A stretch of DNA of 64,000 nt from Agromyces allii (GCF_009749385.1 NZ_WBIN01000011.1:186001-250000); one strand, 5' to 3'. Shown: positions 8,968 to 18,191, counted from the stretch's first letter. Numbers and translations are program-made. The notes: generated from the sequence alone by a model not told the origin.

Positions 8968-9891
8968 TCACTCCTTCACGCTTCCGCTGGCCAGCCCGGA
9001 CTGCCAGTACCGCTGCAGGAACAGGAACGCGAGCACCAGCGGGATGATCGACACCAGCGAGCCCGTGATCACCGTCGAGAACAGCGCCTGCGAGCCGCCG
9101 CCCTGGCTGGCGGCCGCCTGCATCTGCGCGAGGCCGACCGTGATGGGGTACAGCTCCGAGCTGTTCAGCATGATCAGCGGCAGGAAGTAGTTGTTCCACG
9201 TCGCGACCAGCGAGAAGAGGAACACGGTCACGAGTCCGGGCCCGAGCAGTCGCAACCCCACCTGCCAGAAGATGCGGAACTCGCCCGCGCCGTCGACCCG
9301 CGCCGCCTCGATGAGGGTGGCGGGGATCGCGTCGGCCGCGTACACCCGCATGAGGTAGACGCCGAAGGGGCTGACGAGCGAGGGCACGATGACCGCCCAC
9401 GGCGTGTTCGTCAGGCCCGCCGCGGTGAACAGCAGGTAGGTCGGCAGCGCGAGGGCCGTGAGCGGGATCATGATCGCGCCGAGGGTCGCACTGAACAACG
9501 CCTTCTTGCCCGGGAAGTCGTACTTCGCGAACGCGTAACCCGCCATGGTGGAGAGCAGCGTCGCGCCGAGGGCCGCACTGATCGAGTACACGAAGGTGTT
9601 CCCGAGCCAGCGGGCGAACATGCCGTTGCGCACGGTGAACAGCGTCTGCAGGTTCTCCCAGAGGGAGAAGTCGCCGCCGAACCACAGGCCGAACGTCGAG
9701 AAGAGCGCGGCGTTGTCCTTGGTCGCGGAGACGATCAGCCACCAGAGCGGCAGCACGAAGTACAGCACGCACAGCCAGAGGATCACCGTGAGGAGCGTGC
9801 TCCGACGCCGCTCGGGCGCGAACCGGTTGCGGGAACGGCGCGATCCGGTGGCGCCGATGGTCACGGCGGCCCGGGTCTCGGTCGAGGTCAT
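8968..9891 (-). CDS. CUT1 sugar ABC transporter, MalG-type permease (cassette 2)
   Basis: A 307-residue membrane protein with a basic N-terminal tail, about six membrane segments and the EAA loop EAARVDGAGEFRIFW. The C-terminus (FLFLQRYWQSGLASGSVKE) matches MalG proteins. Its start overlaps the MalF stop by 4 bases. The final codons supply the ribosome-binding site for the next GH42 gene. Confidence 0.93.
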   Translation of the reverse strand: MTSTETRAAVTIGATGSRRSRNRFAPERRRSTLLTVILWLCVLYFVLPLWWLIVSATKDNAALFSTFGLWFGGDFSLWENLQTLFTVRNGMFARWLGNTFVYSISAALGATLLSTMAGYAFAKYDFPGKKALFSATLGAIMIPLTALALPTYLLFTAAGLTNTPWAVIVPSLVSPFGVYLMRVYAADAIPATLIEAARVDGAGEFRIFWQVGLRLLGPGLVTVFLFSLVATWNNYFLPLIMLNSSELYPITVGLAQMQAAASQGGGSQALFSTVITGSLVSIIPLVLAFLFLQRYWQSGLASGSVKE

Positions 9892-10844
9892 GACAGGCTC
9901 CGTTCACGTCGCTCGCGCCGTTGCGCGCCGAGCTGCACGATGTAGGACACGACGGCGATCACGATTCCGAGCAGGAACGCGATGGATGCCGCGTAGTTGA
10001 GCTCCTGGTTCACGAAGGCCAGGTTGTAGGCGTAGAAGTTCGGCGTGTAGGAGTTGATCACCACGTTCGGCGCGATGATCGAGAGCAGGCTCGGCTCGGC
10101 GAACAGCTGGAACGACCCGATGACGGAGAAGATGACCGTCAGCATGATCGCCGGGCGGATGGCCGGGATCTTGATGCTCCACGCCATGCGGAACTGCCCC
10201 GCTCCGTCGATCTCGGCGGCTTCGTAGAGCTCCGCCGGAATCGACCGCAGGGCCGCGTACATGATGATCATGTTGTAGCCGACGAACTCCCACGTGACGA
10301 TGTTCATCATCGAGCCGAGCATGTTCTCGGCCGACAGGAACTCGGGCGTCCCGAGGCCCGCGGCTCGCGCGATCTGCGCGAGCGGACCGAAGTCGGGGCC
10401 GTAGAGGTAGCCCCACATGAGCGTCGCGACCACCGCGGGCACGGCGTAGGGCATGTAGATGAGCAGCCGGATCGCCTTCGACCCCCGCGCCCGGAAGGTG
10501 TCGAGCGCGAGGGCGAAGAAGAGCGCCAGCCCGAGCATGATCGGCACCTGCACGATGAAGAACAGGCCCACCCGGCCGAGGCCCTCGAGGAACAGCGGGT
10601 CGGTGAGCGCCCGGATGTAGTTGCCGAGGCCGTTGAACGCCTGGCCTCCGATGAGCTTGCTCTCGAACAGGCTCAGGTAGCCGGCGTAGACGAGCGGGAC
10701 GACCAGCATCGTGATGAACACGACGAAGAACGGGACGAGGAACAGGTAGGCGGCCCGGTACTGCCGGCGCTTCGTGGTACTCGTGCGCCGCCGGGGCGGC
10801 GGGGCTGCGGGGCGCTCGGCGGTGAGCGCCGGAGTGGCTGACAT
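9888..10844 (-). CDS. CUT1 sugar ABC transporter, MalF-type permease (cassette 2)
   Basis: A 318-residue membrane permease. A proline- and arginine-rich cytoplasmic tail of about 30 residues is followed by membrane segments and the EAA loop YEAAEIDGAGQFRMAW. AGAAGGAG precedes the ATG at 10844. Unlike cassette 1, this permease follows the binding-protein gene across a 92-base gap that holds a perfect stem-loop, so it may be made at lower level than the binding protein. Confidence 0.93.
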   Translation of the reverse strand: MSATPALTAERPAAPPPRRRTSTTKRRQYRAAYLFLVPFFVVFITMLVVPLVYAGYLSLFESKLIGGQAFNGLGNYIRALTDPLFLEGLGRVGLFFIVQVPIMLGLALFFALALDTFRARGSKAIRLLIYMPYAVPAVVATLMWGYLYGPDFGPLAQIARAAGLGTPEFLSAENMLGSMMNIVTWEFVGYNMIIMYAALRSIPAELYEAAEIDGAGQFRMAWSIKIPAIRPAIMLTVIFSVIGSFQLFAEPSLLSIIAPNVVINSYTPNFYAYNLAFVNQELNYAASIAFLLGIVIAVVSYIVQLGAQRRERRERSLS

Positions 10845-10897
10845 GGCGGCTCCTTCTCTTGGCGGTCGGGGATGTCGCGGATGATGCTGAGGGGAAC

Positions 10898-10929
10898 GGG
10901 GCGCCCGCCGTGCGTGCGGCGGGCGCCCC
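10898..10929 (-). promoter_or_regulatory. Perfect 13-bp stem-loop between binding-protein and permease genes
   Basis: Arms GGGGCGCCCGCCG and CGGCGGGCGCCCC with a 6-base loop, starting 8 bases after the binding-protein stop. There is no T-run and the operon continues. It is best read as an RNA 3'-end stabiliser or partial terminator raising binding protein over permease, as known for malE-malF in other bacteria. Confidence 0.65.
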
Positions 10930-10936
10930 GCAGGCG

Positions 10937-12286
10937 TCACTCGACGGTGAAGCCCTGGTCCTCCGCGTACTTCACGAGCTGGTCCTGCCACGTGTCGAGC
11001 GCGGCGGCGATGTCGCCCTTGTCGGCGATCACGGTGCCCATCGTCTCCTCATAGGTCGAGTAGACGTAGTCCATGAACGGCACCCACTGGAAGTCGGTGT
11101 CGACGGTCGTCGAGATCTGGGCGAACAGCTTGTTGACCTGCTGGCCGCCGTAGAACTCCGACTCCTGGTCGGCGAACGCGGGGTCCTCCAGCACCGAGAC
11201 CTGCGGCGGGAACAGGAACTGCTCCGTCGCGAGCTTCATGGCCGAGGACTCGTCGTTGTTGATGAACTTCGCGAGCTCGTAGGCGGCGATCGGGTTCTTG
11301 CTGGAGGCGAGCACCGCGTCGGAGGATCCGCCCCAGTTGCCCGAGACCTCCTCGCCCTCGGTCCACTGCGGCAGCGGGGCCGCACGCCAGAGTCCGGAGG
11401 TGCTCTCCGCAGTGCCCTGGAGGAAGATCGGCCCCCAGGCCGCCGTGAGCCAGCCCGCGTACTTGCCGCTCGCGAGGCCCTGGTACCAGGTGTCGTTGAA
11501 GTCGACGTCGGTCGAGATCAGGTCCTGCTGCACGAGGTCGGTCCAGTAACCGGCGACCTTCTTCGCGTCGTCGCTGTTGACGTCGATCTTCACGGTCTCC
11601 TTGCCGTCGTAGCCGAACGGCTTGACGCCGGCCTGCCAGAAGAAGCCGATCATCTGCCCGGCCTGGGTGGCGCCGAGGTTCGAGATGTACGACCCGGTCT
11701 TCTCCTTCACGGCCTTCGCCGCGGTCGCGTAGTCGTCCCACGTCGCCGGAGGCTCGGTGATGCCGGCCTCGGCGAGGATGTCCTCGCGGTAGAGGTTGCC
11801 CATGGGGCCGACGTCCTGCGGGATCGCCCAGACCTCCGCGTCGGGTGCGACCTGCTTCCACGCCCAGTCCACGTAGTCGCCGGCGAGGTCGTCGGCGCCG
11901 TACGGCGTCAGGTCGAGCAGGGATTCGTTGAGCACGAACGAGGGGATGTACTGGTACTCGAGCTGCGCGACATCCGGAGCTCCCTCGCCCGCCTCGATGG
12001 CGCTGCGGAGCTTCTGGTAGTGCGGCAGGCCCTGGCCGACGTTCTCGACGGTGACGTCGATCGCGGGGTACTTGTCCTCGAAGAGCTTCACCTCGTTCTC
12101 GATGTCGGGAACCCAGGTCCAGAACGTGAGCTTGGTGGGGGTGGTCATCGCCTTGTCGATGTCGTCCTGGCTGACGGTGTCGGTCGAGCCGCCGCCGGAG
12201 CTCGGCGTGCAGCCGGTCAGGAGCAGTCCGATGGACACGGCGCCGCCAACCAGCGCCAGTGCTGTTCTCCGTGTCTTCTTGATCAT
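10937..12286 (-). CDS. CUT1 sugar ABC transporter, solute-binding lipoprotein (cassette 2)
   Basis: A 449-residue lipoprotein with lipobox LLTGC (Cys26) and a MalE-like fold. It contains the aromatic sugar-site region LTFWTWVPDIENE and the SGNWGGSSDAVL motif also seen in the cassette 1 protein. The two binding proteins are related but diverged, so they probably take different oligosaccharides. The ATG at 12286 follows AGAAAGAG. The gene lies 47 bases after a GH42 gene and before two permeases. Confidence 0.9.
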   Translation of the reverse strand: MIKKTRRTALALVGGAVSIGLLLTGCTPSSGGGSTDTVSQDDIDKAMTTPTKLTFWTWVPDIENEVKLFEDKYPAIDVTVENVGQGLPHYQKLRSAIEAGEGAPDVAQLEYQYIPSFVLNESLLDLTPYGADDLAGDYVDWAWKQVAPDAEVWAIPQDVGPMGNLYREDILAEAGITEPPATWDDYATAAKAVKEKTGSYISNLGATQAGQMIGFFWQAGVKPFGYDGKETVKIDVNSDDAKKVAGYWTDLVQQDLISTDVDFNDTWYQGLASGKYAGWLTAAWGPIFLQGTAESTSGLWRAAPLPQWTEGEEVSGNWGGSSDAVLASSKNPIAAYELAKFINNDESSAMKLATEQFLFPPQVSVLEDPAFADQESEFYGGQQVNKLFAQISTTVDTDFQWVPFMDYVYSTYEETMGTVIADKGDIAAALDTWQDQLVKYAEDQGFTVE

Positions 12287-12333
12287 GATCACTCTTTCTG
12301 TGGGTGTGTTCGGATCGCAGGATCCGGTGGTGC

Positions 12334-14439
12334 TCACCGGCTGAGGAAGGTCCGCGTCGACCACGCGGCCAGTGAGACGTCTGTTCCCGCCTGGAGCTGC
12401 GCTCCGGTGACGGTGTCGGCGACGGATGCCGCGAGCACGAGGTTCTGCGGCTCCCATCCCCAGTTGAAGGCGAACCAGGCGCGCCGCCCGTCGGGGAGCG
12501 TGCCGGAGGTCACGGAGACGGGCCCGGCGGTCTCGCCCGCGAGCTCGTGCGAGGTCGCTTCGGGGACGGCCCAGCGGATGACACCGCTCGCGAGGGCAGG
12601 GCTGGGCACACAGCCGACGACGGTGACGCGACCATCGCCGACTGCGTGGCTGGTGACGGCGGGGAAGTCGCCGAATCGGGGGTGCACGTAGCGCGCGAGC
12701 ACGTCGGCGTCGTCGGCGATGAGGCCGTCGATCCAGAGGCGTGCGGCGGCCGTGCCGTCGAGGTGGAGATCATCGGATGTCGCGACGACCGCGACCTCCT
12801 GCTCGAGGTTCGAGTACTCGTCGTAGTGGACCCCCGCGAGGTCGGTCAGTCGCACCGGGGAGACCTCGACGCGGGCTCGGGCCTCCTCGTCGGCGTAGCC
12901 GGTGCGGGGGCCGACGACGAGGTGCCCGCCGGCGGCGACGTAGTCGCGGAGCAGCGCCAGTTCGGAATCCGTGGTCACGTACACGCCCGCGGCGACGAGC
13001 ACCGGGAAGCGTTCGGCGAGCGCCTCGGCGCCGAGCTCGGCGGCCTGGTCGAGATGGAGCAGGCGCGCCTGGCGCCCGGCGTCGACGGCGCCGCGGTGGA
13101 ACGCGTCGAAGATCTTCTCGTAGGACTCGGGGTCGGGCGCCTCGTCGACGCGGAGCGGCGGCGTGAACTGCAGGGCGTAGCGGCTCGCGTTCGACCAGAG
13201 GATCGCGACATCCGCATCGGGTTCGAAGCCGTCGAGCGTCGTGCCGATGGCCGCGAGCTCGGCGCCGATCTCGGCGACCTCGCGGTAGACCCGGCCGGGC
13301 ACGAGGCTGTGCGGGAGCACGCCGCCCCAGTAGGTCTCGATGCCGTAGGGCAGCGTGTGCCAGTGCCAGTACTCGATCATCGCGGCACCGCGGGAGATGA
13401 ACGTGTAGGCGGACTGCTTCAGCTGGCCTGGGTAGGGCGGGAAGTTCGTGTCGGAGTGCCCGATCGACTGGGCGTTCGTCTCGGTGACGAGGTAGCGCCC
13501 CTGCTTCGAGGAGTACATGCGGTCGGCCGCACGGAAGAGGGCGGGAACGCCCGTCGTCGTCCACTGGCTGAGCTGCGAGCGCTCGAGGGTCGCATCGAGG
13601 CGGTCCTGCATGCCGTAGTACGGGTTGCCCGACGTGATGTCGAGTGCACGGCTGACCCGCTCGTCGTCGAGCGCCGGTCGACCGTACTGCAGGCACGTGG
13701 TCACGAACTGGTCGTCACGTGAATACTCGCGCACGAGCTCGGCCTGCCACGCGATGAACTCGGTCGTGAGCTCGGTCTGGAACCGGCGCCACGCGAGGTC
13801 GTACTGGGGGAACGAGTTGCCGTCGGGCCGCCACAGCTCCGACCAGTCGGCCAGGCGGTGCGACCAGTACGTGAGGCCCCATTCGCGGTTGAGGGTCTCG
13901 ACGTCGCCGAACTGCGCTCGCAGCCGGTTCACGAACTCCTCGAAGACGTGGTCGTTGTGGAAGAGCTCCATGCCGGGCTCGTTGTCGACCTGGAAGCCGA
14001 TGACGGAGGGGTGGTCGGCGTAGCGGCCGACGACGGCGCGGATGACCCGCTCGGCGTAGGTGCGGAACACGGGGTGCGAGAAGTCCATCTCCTGGCGTGC
14101 GCCCCACGGGATCGGTTCGCCCGTGCGGCGCTCGGCCGCGATCTCGGGGTGCGCGACCTGCAGCCACGGCGGCACCGCGTAGGTCGGGGTTCCGAGGATC
14201 ACGCGGATGCCACGACGGTGCGCGCTGTCGAGCACTGGGGCGAGCCACTCGAGCTCGAACTCGCCGTCGCGGGGCTCCCACGTCGACCACACCGACTCCC
14301 CCACGCGGATGACGTTGATGCCGGCTTCGCGCATGAGGTCGAGGTCGGTCTCGACGCGATCGGTGAGGTGGTACTCGGGGTAGTAGGCGACGCCGAAGAG
14401 GAGTCCGCTCGGGGACGTGACGGGCAGCGGTGACTTCAT
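12334..14439 (-). CDS. Beta-galactosidase-like enzyme, GH42 family (cassette 2, first gene)
   Basis: A 701-residue cytoplasmic GH42-type enzyme. It begins LLFGVAYYPEYHLTDRVE, and the acid/base glutamate is in GFQVDNEPGMELFHN. The second catalytic glutamate is probably in YLVTETNAQSIGHS. It lacks the cysteine cluster after the acid/base motif that the other two GH42 enzymes here have, and its sequence is quite distant from them, so substrate specificity probably differs. The ATG at 14439 follows GGAG at a rather long spacing. It heads a five-gene operon with a divergent LacI and two operators upstream. Confidence 0.88.
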   Translation of the reverse strand: MKSPLPVTSPSGLLFGVAYYPEYHLTDRVETDLDLMREAGINVIRVGESVWSTWEPRDGEFELEWLAPVLDSAHRRGIRVILGTPTYAVPPWLQVAHPEIAAERRTGEPIPWGARQEMDFSHPVFRTYAERVIRAVVGRYADHPSVIGFQVDNEPGMELFHNDHVFEEFVNRLRAQFGDVETLNREWGLTYWSHRLADWSELWRPDGNSFPQYDLAWRRFQTELTTEFIAWQAELVREYSRDDQFVTTCLQYGRPALDDERVSRALDITSGNPYYGMQDRLDATLERSQLSQWTTTGVPALFRAADRMYSSKQGRYLVTETNAQSIGHSDTNFPPYPGQLKQSAYTFISRGAAMIEYWHWHTLPYGIETYWGGVLPHSLVPGRVYREVAEIGAELAAIGTTLDGFEPDADVAILWSNASRYALQFTPPLRVDEAPDPESYEKIFDAFHRGAVDAGRQARLLHLDQAAELGAEALAERFPVLVAAGVYVTTDSELALLRDYVAAGGHLVVGPRTGYADEEARARVEVSPVRLTDLAGVHYDEYSNLEQEVAVVATSDDLHLDGTAAARLWIDGLIADDADVLARYVHPRFGDFPAVTSHAVGDGRVTVVGCVPSPALASGVIRWAVPEATSHELAGETAGPVSVTSGTLPDGRRAWFAFNWGWEPQNLVLAASVADTVTGAQLQAGTDVSLAAWSTRTFLSR

Positions 14440-14493
14440 CTGATTCGTACTCCGTTGTAGGTCGGCAGGGCCGTCTCTGATCATTCTCACCCG

Positions 14494-14511
14494 AATGTTT
14501 TCGACAACATT
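14494..14511. promoter_or_regulatory. LacI-type operator 1 (cassette 2)
   Basis: AATGTTTTCGACAACATT has inverted arms AATGTT / AACATT around a central CG. The centre is 31 bp from the next operator, about three helical turns. It lies in the leader of the GH42 operon. Confidence 0.78.
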
Positions 14512-14522
14512 GGGTGGAAGTA

Positions 14523-14552
14523 AGCATGTTGCCGATAACATCGATCTGTCAA
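14523..14552 (-). promoter_or_regulatory. Promoter of the cassette 2 operon
   Basis: On the minus strand, -35 TTGACA (14547-14552), 18-bp spacer, weak -10 CATGCT (14523-14528). Operator 2 lies within the spacer and -10. Confidence 0.5.
14526..14541. promoter_or_regulatory. LacI-type operator 2 (cassette 2)
   Basis: ATGTTGCCGATAACAT has the same half-site as operator 1 and overlaps the proposed leftward -10 region. The likely ligand is the LacI protein encoded at 14630. Confidence 0.78.
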
Positions 14553-14629
14553 GCACTATTTTCAGCGGAAGAGCACCGCAGGCTGCAGACGCGCAGCCCG
14601 CTGCCGAACGTGGCACCGGAGAGGTCAAG

Positions 14630-15715
14630 ATGAGCACGAGTCCCGTCTCGCCAGACGCCGAGACCGCGACGGCGGGCGCTGTCGACTCGACGACCGCACC
14701 GCCGCGCGCACCGAAGGCGGCGACCATCTACGACGTCGCCCAGGCCGCCGGCGTCTCGCACCAGACCGTCAGCCGGTTCCTCAAGGGGTTCGAGGGCATC
14801 CGCCCCGAGACGCGCGAGAAGGTCGAACAGGCCCTCGACGAACTCGGCTACCGGCCGAACCTCACCGCGCGCAGCCTCAAGTCGGGTCGCTCGCACCGCA
14901 TCGGCGCCCTGACCCACGAGATCTCGCAGGTCGGCCCCGGACGCATCGTCGAGGGGGCCAGCGCGGCCGCCCGCGAGGCCGGCTACGTGCTCGACATCAT
15001 CGCGCTCGACGCCCGCAACCCGCGGGCCATCGAGGAGTCGCTCGCGATCATCACCCAGCACGACCTCGCGGGCGTACTCGCACTCGCGTCGACCGACGAG
15101 ATGACCCACGCCTTCGAGACGACCGCGTTCCGGGTGCCGGCGTACGTCGCCGCCGAATCCGACGGCGTGCCCGACGACCCCCGCACCAAGCTCTCGAGCG
15201 TCGGACTTCCGGCCGTCGTCGCGCACCTGGCCGAGCTCGGGCACCGCCGGGTCGTGCACATCGCCGGGCCGCACACCTGGTCGGCGTCGCGCAACCGCAT
15301 GCGGGCGTTCGAGTCCGCCGTCGAGGCGCAGGGCATGCACTCCGAGGCGATCCTGCACGGCGACTGGTCGGCCAGGTCGGGATACGAGGCGATCGCCGGC
15401 CTCGCCGAACTGCCCGGCGCCACCGCCTACGTCGCGGCCAACGACCAGATGGCCATCGGCGCGATGCTCGCCCTGAAGGAGCGCGGACTGCGGATCCCCG
15501 AAGACGTGAGCGTGGTCGGCATCGACGACATCCCCGAGGCGGCCTACCTCGATCCGCCGCTCACGACGCTCCGCAACGACTTCGAGGCGCAGGGCCGCGC
15601 GGCCGTGCACCAGCTCCTCGCCCTCATCGAGCAGTCGGAGCCTCGCCCGGTCACGGTGCCGCCGCCGCTCCTCGTCGTGCGGCGCTCGTCGGGCCCGGTG
15701 CTGCAGGCCGGGTAG
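14630..15715 (+). CDS. LacI-family transcriptional regulator (cassette 2)
   Basis: A 361-residue LacI-type repressor with an unstructured Thr/Ala-rich N-terminal tail of about 28 residues. The helix-turn-helix ATIYDVAQAAGVSHQTVSR is followed by the hinge (GYRPNLTARSLKSGRS) and the effector-binding domain, which ends with VVGIDDIPEAAYLDPPL. The ATG at 14630 follows GGAGAGG. It diverges from the GH42 operon, with paired operators between, so it is the presumptive repressor of that operon. Confidence 0.9.
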   Translation: MSTSPVSPDAETATAGAVDSTTAPPRAPKAATIYDVAQAAGVSHQTVSRFLKGFEGIRPETREKVEQALDELGYRPNLTARSLKSGRSHRIGALTHEISQVGPGRIVEGASAAAREAGYVLDIIALDARNPRAIEESLAIITQHDLAGVLALASTDEMTHAFETTAFRVPAYVAAESDGVPDDPRTKLSSVGLPAVVAHLAELGHRRVVHIAGPHTWSASRNRMRAFESAVEAQGMHSEAILHGDWSARSGYEAIAGLAELPGATAYVAANDQMAIGAMLALKERGLRIPEDVSVVGIDDIPEAAYLDPPLTTLRNDFEAQGRAAVHQLLALIEQSEPRPVTVPPPLLVVRRSSGPVLQAG

Positions 15716-15769
15716 GGCCCACGACGAGCGACGCCCGCACGCGGCATCCGCTCGCCCTGGGCTCCCGAC

Positions 15770-15829
15770 CGGTCAGCCCGCGAACGGCCAGCGCGCGAAC
15801 GGTCGGCGCACGATCGGTCAGCGCGCGAA
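15770..15829. repeat. Four tandem copies of a 15-bp repeat
   Basis: Copies at 15770-15784, 15785-15799, 15800-15814 and 15815-15829, with consensus CGGTCAGCGCGCGAA. The last copy includes the stop codon and final codons (FAR) of the ROK gene; the others extend past the stop towards the convergent lacI. Probably made by slippage at the 3' end of the ROK gene. Confidence 0.75.
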
Positions 15830-17050
15830 CGCCGAGGCGACCGCACGCGACGGCATCACCGTCGGATCGCCGAGCGCCTGCGCGAACACCAGTTCCGCCG
15901 CGCCGATGAGCAGCAGTTCGTCGTCGAGCCGGGCGCCGACGATCTCGGGCTCGCTGCCGCCGCCCGGCAGCGTGGGAGCGATCCGACGGTGGATCTCGTC
16001 CTCCCCGACGACGGCGAGCAGGTGCGCGAGATGGCCGCCGAGGATGACGGTGCGCGGGTTGAAGATGTTGACGATCGATCGGAGCGCGACGGCCAGGCGG
16101 CTCACCTGGCGGTCGATCTCCAGGCCGCCGTCGCCTGTGCGGTCGAGCCACTCCACGGCCATCGCGTCGAGCACGGCCTCGGGGTCGACATCGCCGAGCC
16201 CCGCCGCCTCGACGAACCGGTCCCGGCGCACCTCGGTCTCGAGGCATCCCGTCGCCCCGCAGTGGCATCGGCTACCGCGGGTCGAGACCGCGGTGTGCCC
16301 GAACTCGCCGGCGTTGCCGCCCTCCCCCGTGACGAGGCGGCCGTTGATCACGATGCCGCCGCCGATGCCGCTCGCGCCGCCGTTGAGGTAGATGATCACG
16401 CCGTCGCCGCGGCCGGCCCCGAAGGTGCTCTCGGCGACGACGCCGCAGTTCGCGTCGTTGCCGACGACCACCCGCATGCCCGTCGCCTCTTCGACCAGCT
16501 GCCCGACGGCGGCCTCGCGCCAGCCGAGGTGCGGCGCCAGGATCACCGATCCGTCCGCCTCCCTGACCAGGCCGGGCAGGGCGACGCCGATGCCCAGCAC
16601 CGCTGCGTCGCCGAACGCCGGCCGCATGCCCTCGATGATCGCGCTGACCACGTTGACGAACTCGCCCACCGTCGGCGTCCGCTCGTTGCGGTACCGCACT
16701 CGGTGCAGCACGCGCCCGCTGAGGCCGACGAGCGCGACGTCGATCGCGTCGATCTCGGGATTGACGGCGATCGCGGCCGCCTGGTCGGAGGCCGTCACCG
16801 AAGGGCTCGGACGCCCGACCTTGCGAACCGCCGTCGCCGGGTTCTCCTCGACGAGGCCGCGCTGGGACAGGTCGGTCACGAGCCCGCCGACCGTCGATCG
16901 GTTCAGCCCGGTCGCGCGCGTGATCTCGGCCCGCGAGAGCGGACCGTCGCGGTGCACGAGGCGCAGCACCTGCGCGAGGTTCTGCCGTCGGATGTCGTCG
17001 ATCGTCGCGCCGAGCGTCGAGCTCGGCGAATCCATCCTCGCCCCGTCCAT
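15818..17050 (-). CDS. ROK-family transcriptional regulator (left flank of CUT2 locus)
   Basis: A 410-residue NagC/XylR-type ROK protein. An N-terminal winged helix (LSRAEITRATGLNRSTVGGL) precedes an actin-like sugar-binding fold with the glycine loop YLNGGASGIGGGIVING. The zinc motif CHCGATGCLETE is present and is followed by IVNIFNPRTVILGG. The ATG at 17050 follows AAAGGGG; a second ATG at 17032 is possible. It lies 94 bases after the TIM-barrel gene, a gap with a strong stem-loop. It probably senses the sugar or an intermediate handled by the neighbouring CUT2 genes. Confidence 0.88.
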   Translation of the reverse strand: MDGARMDSPSSTLGATIDDIRRQNLAQVLRLVHRDGPLSRAEITRATGLNRSTVGGLVTDLSQRGLVEENPATAVRKVGRPSPSVTASDQAAAIAVNPEIDAIDVALVGLSGRVLHRVRYRNERTPTVGEFVNVVSAIIEGMRPAFGDAAVLGIGVALPGLVREADGSVILAPHLGWREAAVGQLVEEATGMRVVVGNDANCGVVAESTFGAGRGDGVIIYLNGGASGIGGGIVINGRLVTGEGGNAGEFGHTAVSTRGSRCHCGATGCLETEVRRDRFVEAAGLGDVDPEAVLDAMAVEWLDRTGDGGLEIDRQVSRLAVALRSIVNIFNPRTVILGGHLAHLLAVVGEDEIHRRIAPTLPGGGSEPEIVGARLDDELLLIGAAELVFAQALGDPTVMPSRAVASAFAR

Positions 17051-17088
17051 ACCCACCCCTTTCGGATTCACCGCGAGCAGCACGCCAA

Positions 17089-17117
17089 GGCGGCGGGCTG
17101 CGCGGCAGCCCGCCGCC
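17089..17117 (-). terminator. Stem-loop after the TIM-barrel gene
   Basis: A 13-bp perfect inverted repeat, GGCGGCGGGCTGC / GCAGCCCGCCGCC, with a 3-base loop lies between the TIM-barrel stop (17145) and the ROK start (17050). It lacks a T-run, so it is either a weak terminator or an mRNA-stabilising element. Confidence 0.5.
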
Positions 17118-17144
17118 CTGGCGGAACGACTCGCCCCCAGCCTG

Positions 17145-18146
17145 TCAGTTGCTGCTGAACGCCGCGTCGAACGCGGCCGAGGGCGGGGTGATCGCGTTCA
17201 GTCGACGGACGAAGGCGAGGGCCTCGGGAGCGCCCTGGAGCCGATCCATGCCCGCGTCCTCCCATTCGACGCTGGTCGGGCCGTCGTACCCGATGGCGTT
17301 GAGCGCGCGGAACACGGGCTCCCACGGCACGGCCCCGTGTCCGGTCGACACGAAGGTCCAGCCTCGCCGCGGGTTCGCCCACGGCAGGTGGGAGCCGAGC
17401 ACGCCGTTCCGGCCGTCGAGGTTCGTCACGGACTCCTTCACGTGCACGTGGAAGACGTGCTCCGCGAAGTCGAGGACGAACGCGACGCTGTCGAGCTGCT
17501 GCCACACGAAGTGCGACGGATCGAAGTTGAACCCGAAGCTCCGGCGGTGGCCGATGGCCTCGAGGGTGCGCTTCGCCGTCCAGTAGTCGTAGGCGATCTC
17601 CGAGGGGTGCACCTCGAGGGCGAATCGCACCCCGACCTCCTCGAACACGTCGAGGATCGGGTTCCAGCGATCGGCGAAGTCGCGATAGCCGGCCTCGATC
17701 CACTCGTCGGAGGCGGGCGGGAACATGGCGACGGCCTTCCAGATCGACGATCCGGTGAACCCGTTGACGGTCCCGACGCCCAGCTTCGCCGCGAATCGCG
17801 CGGTGTCCTTCAGGTCTTCGGCCGCGCGCTGCCGCACACCCTCCGGGTCGCCGTCGCCCCACACCCGGTCGCTCAGGATGTCGCGGTGGCGCTCGTCGAT
17901 GGGATCGTCGCAGACCGCTTGCCCGGTCAGGTGGTTCGAGATCGCGAAGACCTTCAGCCCGTTCCGTTCGAGGATGTCCTTGCGGCTCTGCACATAGGCG
18001 TCGTCGTCCCACCTGGAGACGTCGAGGTGGTCGCCCCAGCAGGCGATCTCCAGTCCGTCGTATCCCCACTCGCCCGCGAGCCGGGCGACGTCCTCGAACG
18101 GAAGGTCGGCCCACTGGCCGGTGAACAGGGTGATCGGTCGCGTCAT
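17145..18146 (-). CDS. Sugar phosphate isomerase/epimerase-like TIM barrel (xylose isomerase-like fold)
   Basis: A 333-residue soluble protein of the AP-endonuclease-2/xylose-isomerase-like fold. The expected divalent-metal ligands are visible in order: Glu in [12 protein letters not shown], Asp and His in [11 protein letters not shown], His in VFHVHVKES, and Glu in [12 protein letters not shown]. Such proteins isomerise or epimerise keto-sugars or inosose-type compounds. It lies 45 bases after a Gfo/Idh/MocA dehydrogenase, a pairing common in pathways that oxidise a cyclic polyol or sugar and then isomerise the keto product. The precise substrate is not evident. Confidence 0.85.
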   Translation of the reverse strand: MTRPITLFTGQWADLPFEDVARLAGEWGYDGLEIACWGDHLDVSRWDDDAYVQSRKDILERNGLKVFAISNHLTGQAVCDDPIDERHRDILSDRVWGDGDPEGVRQRAAEDLKDTARFAAKLGVGTVNGFTGSSIWKAVAMFPPASDEWIEAGYRDFADRWNPILDVFEEVGVRFALEVHPSEIAYDYWTAKRTLEAIGHRRSFGFNFDPSHFVWQQLDSVAFVLDFAEHVFHVHVKESVTNLDGRNGVLGSHLPWANPRRGWTFVSTGHGAVPWEPVFRALNAIGYDGPTSVEWEDAGMDRLQGAPEALAFVRRLNAITPPSAAFDAAFSSN

Positions 18147-18191
18147 TGCGCATGCTCCTTGCTTGAGTGATCGATGTGCTGCTGGGCGGCG

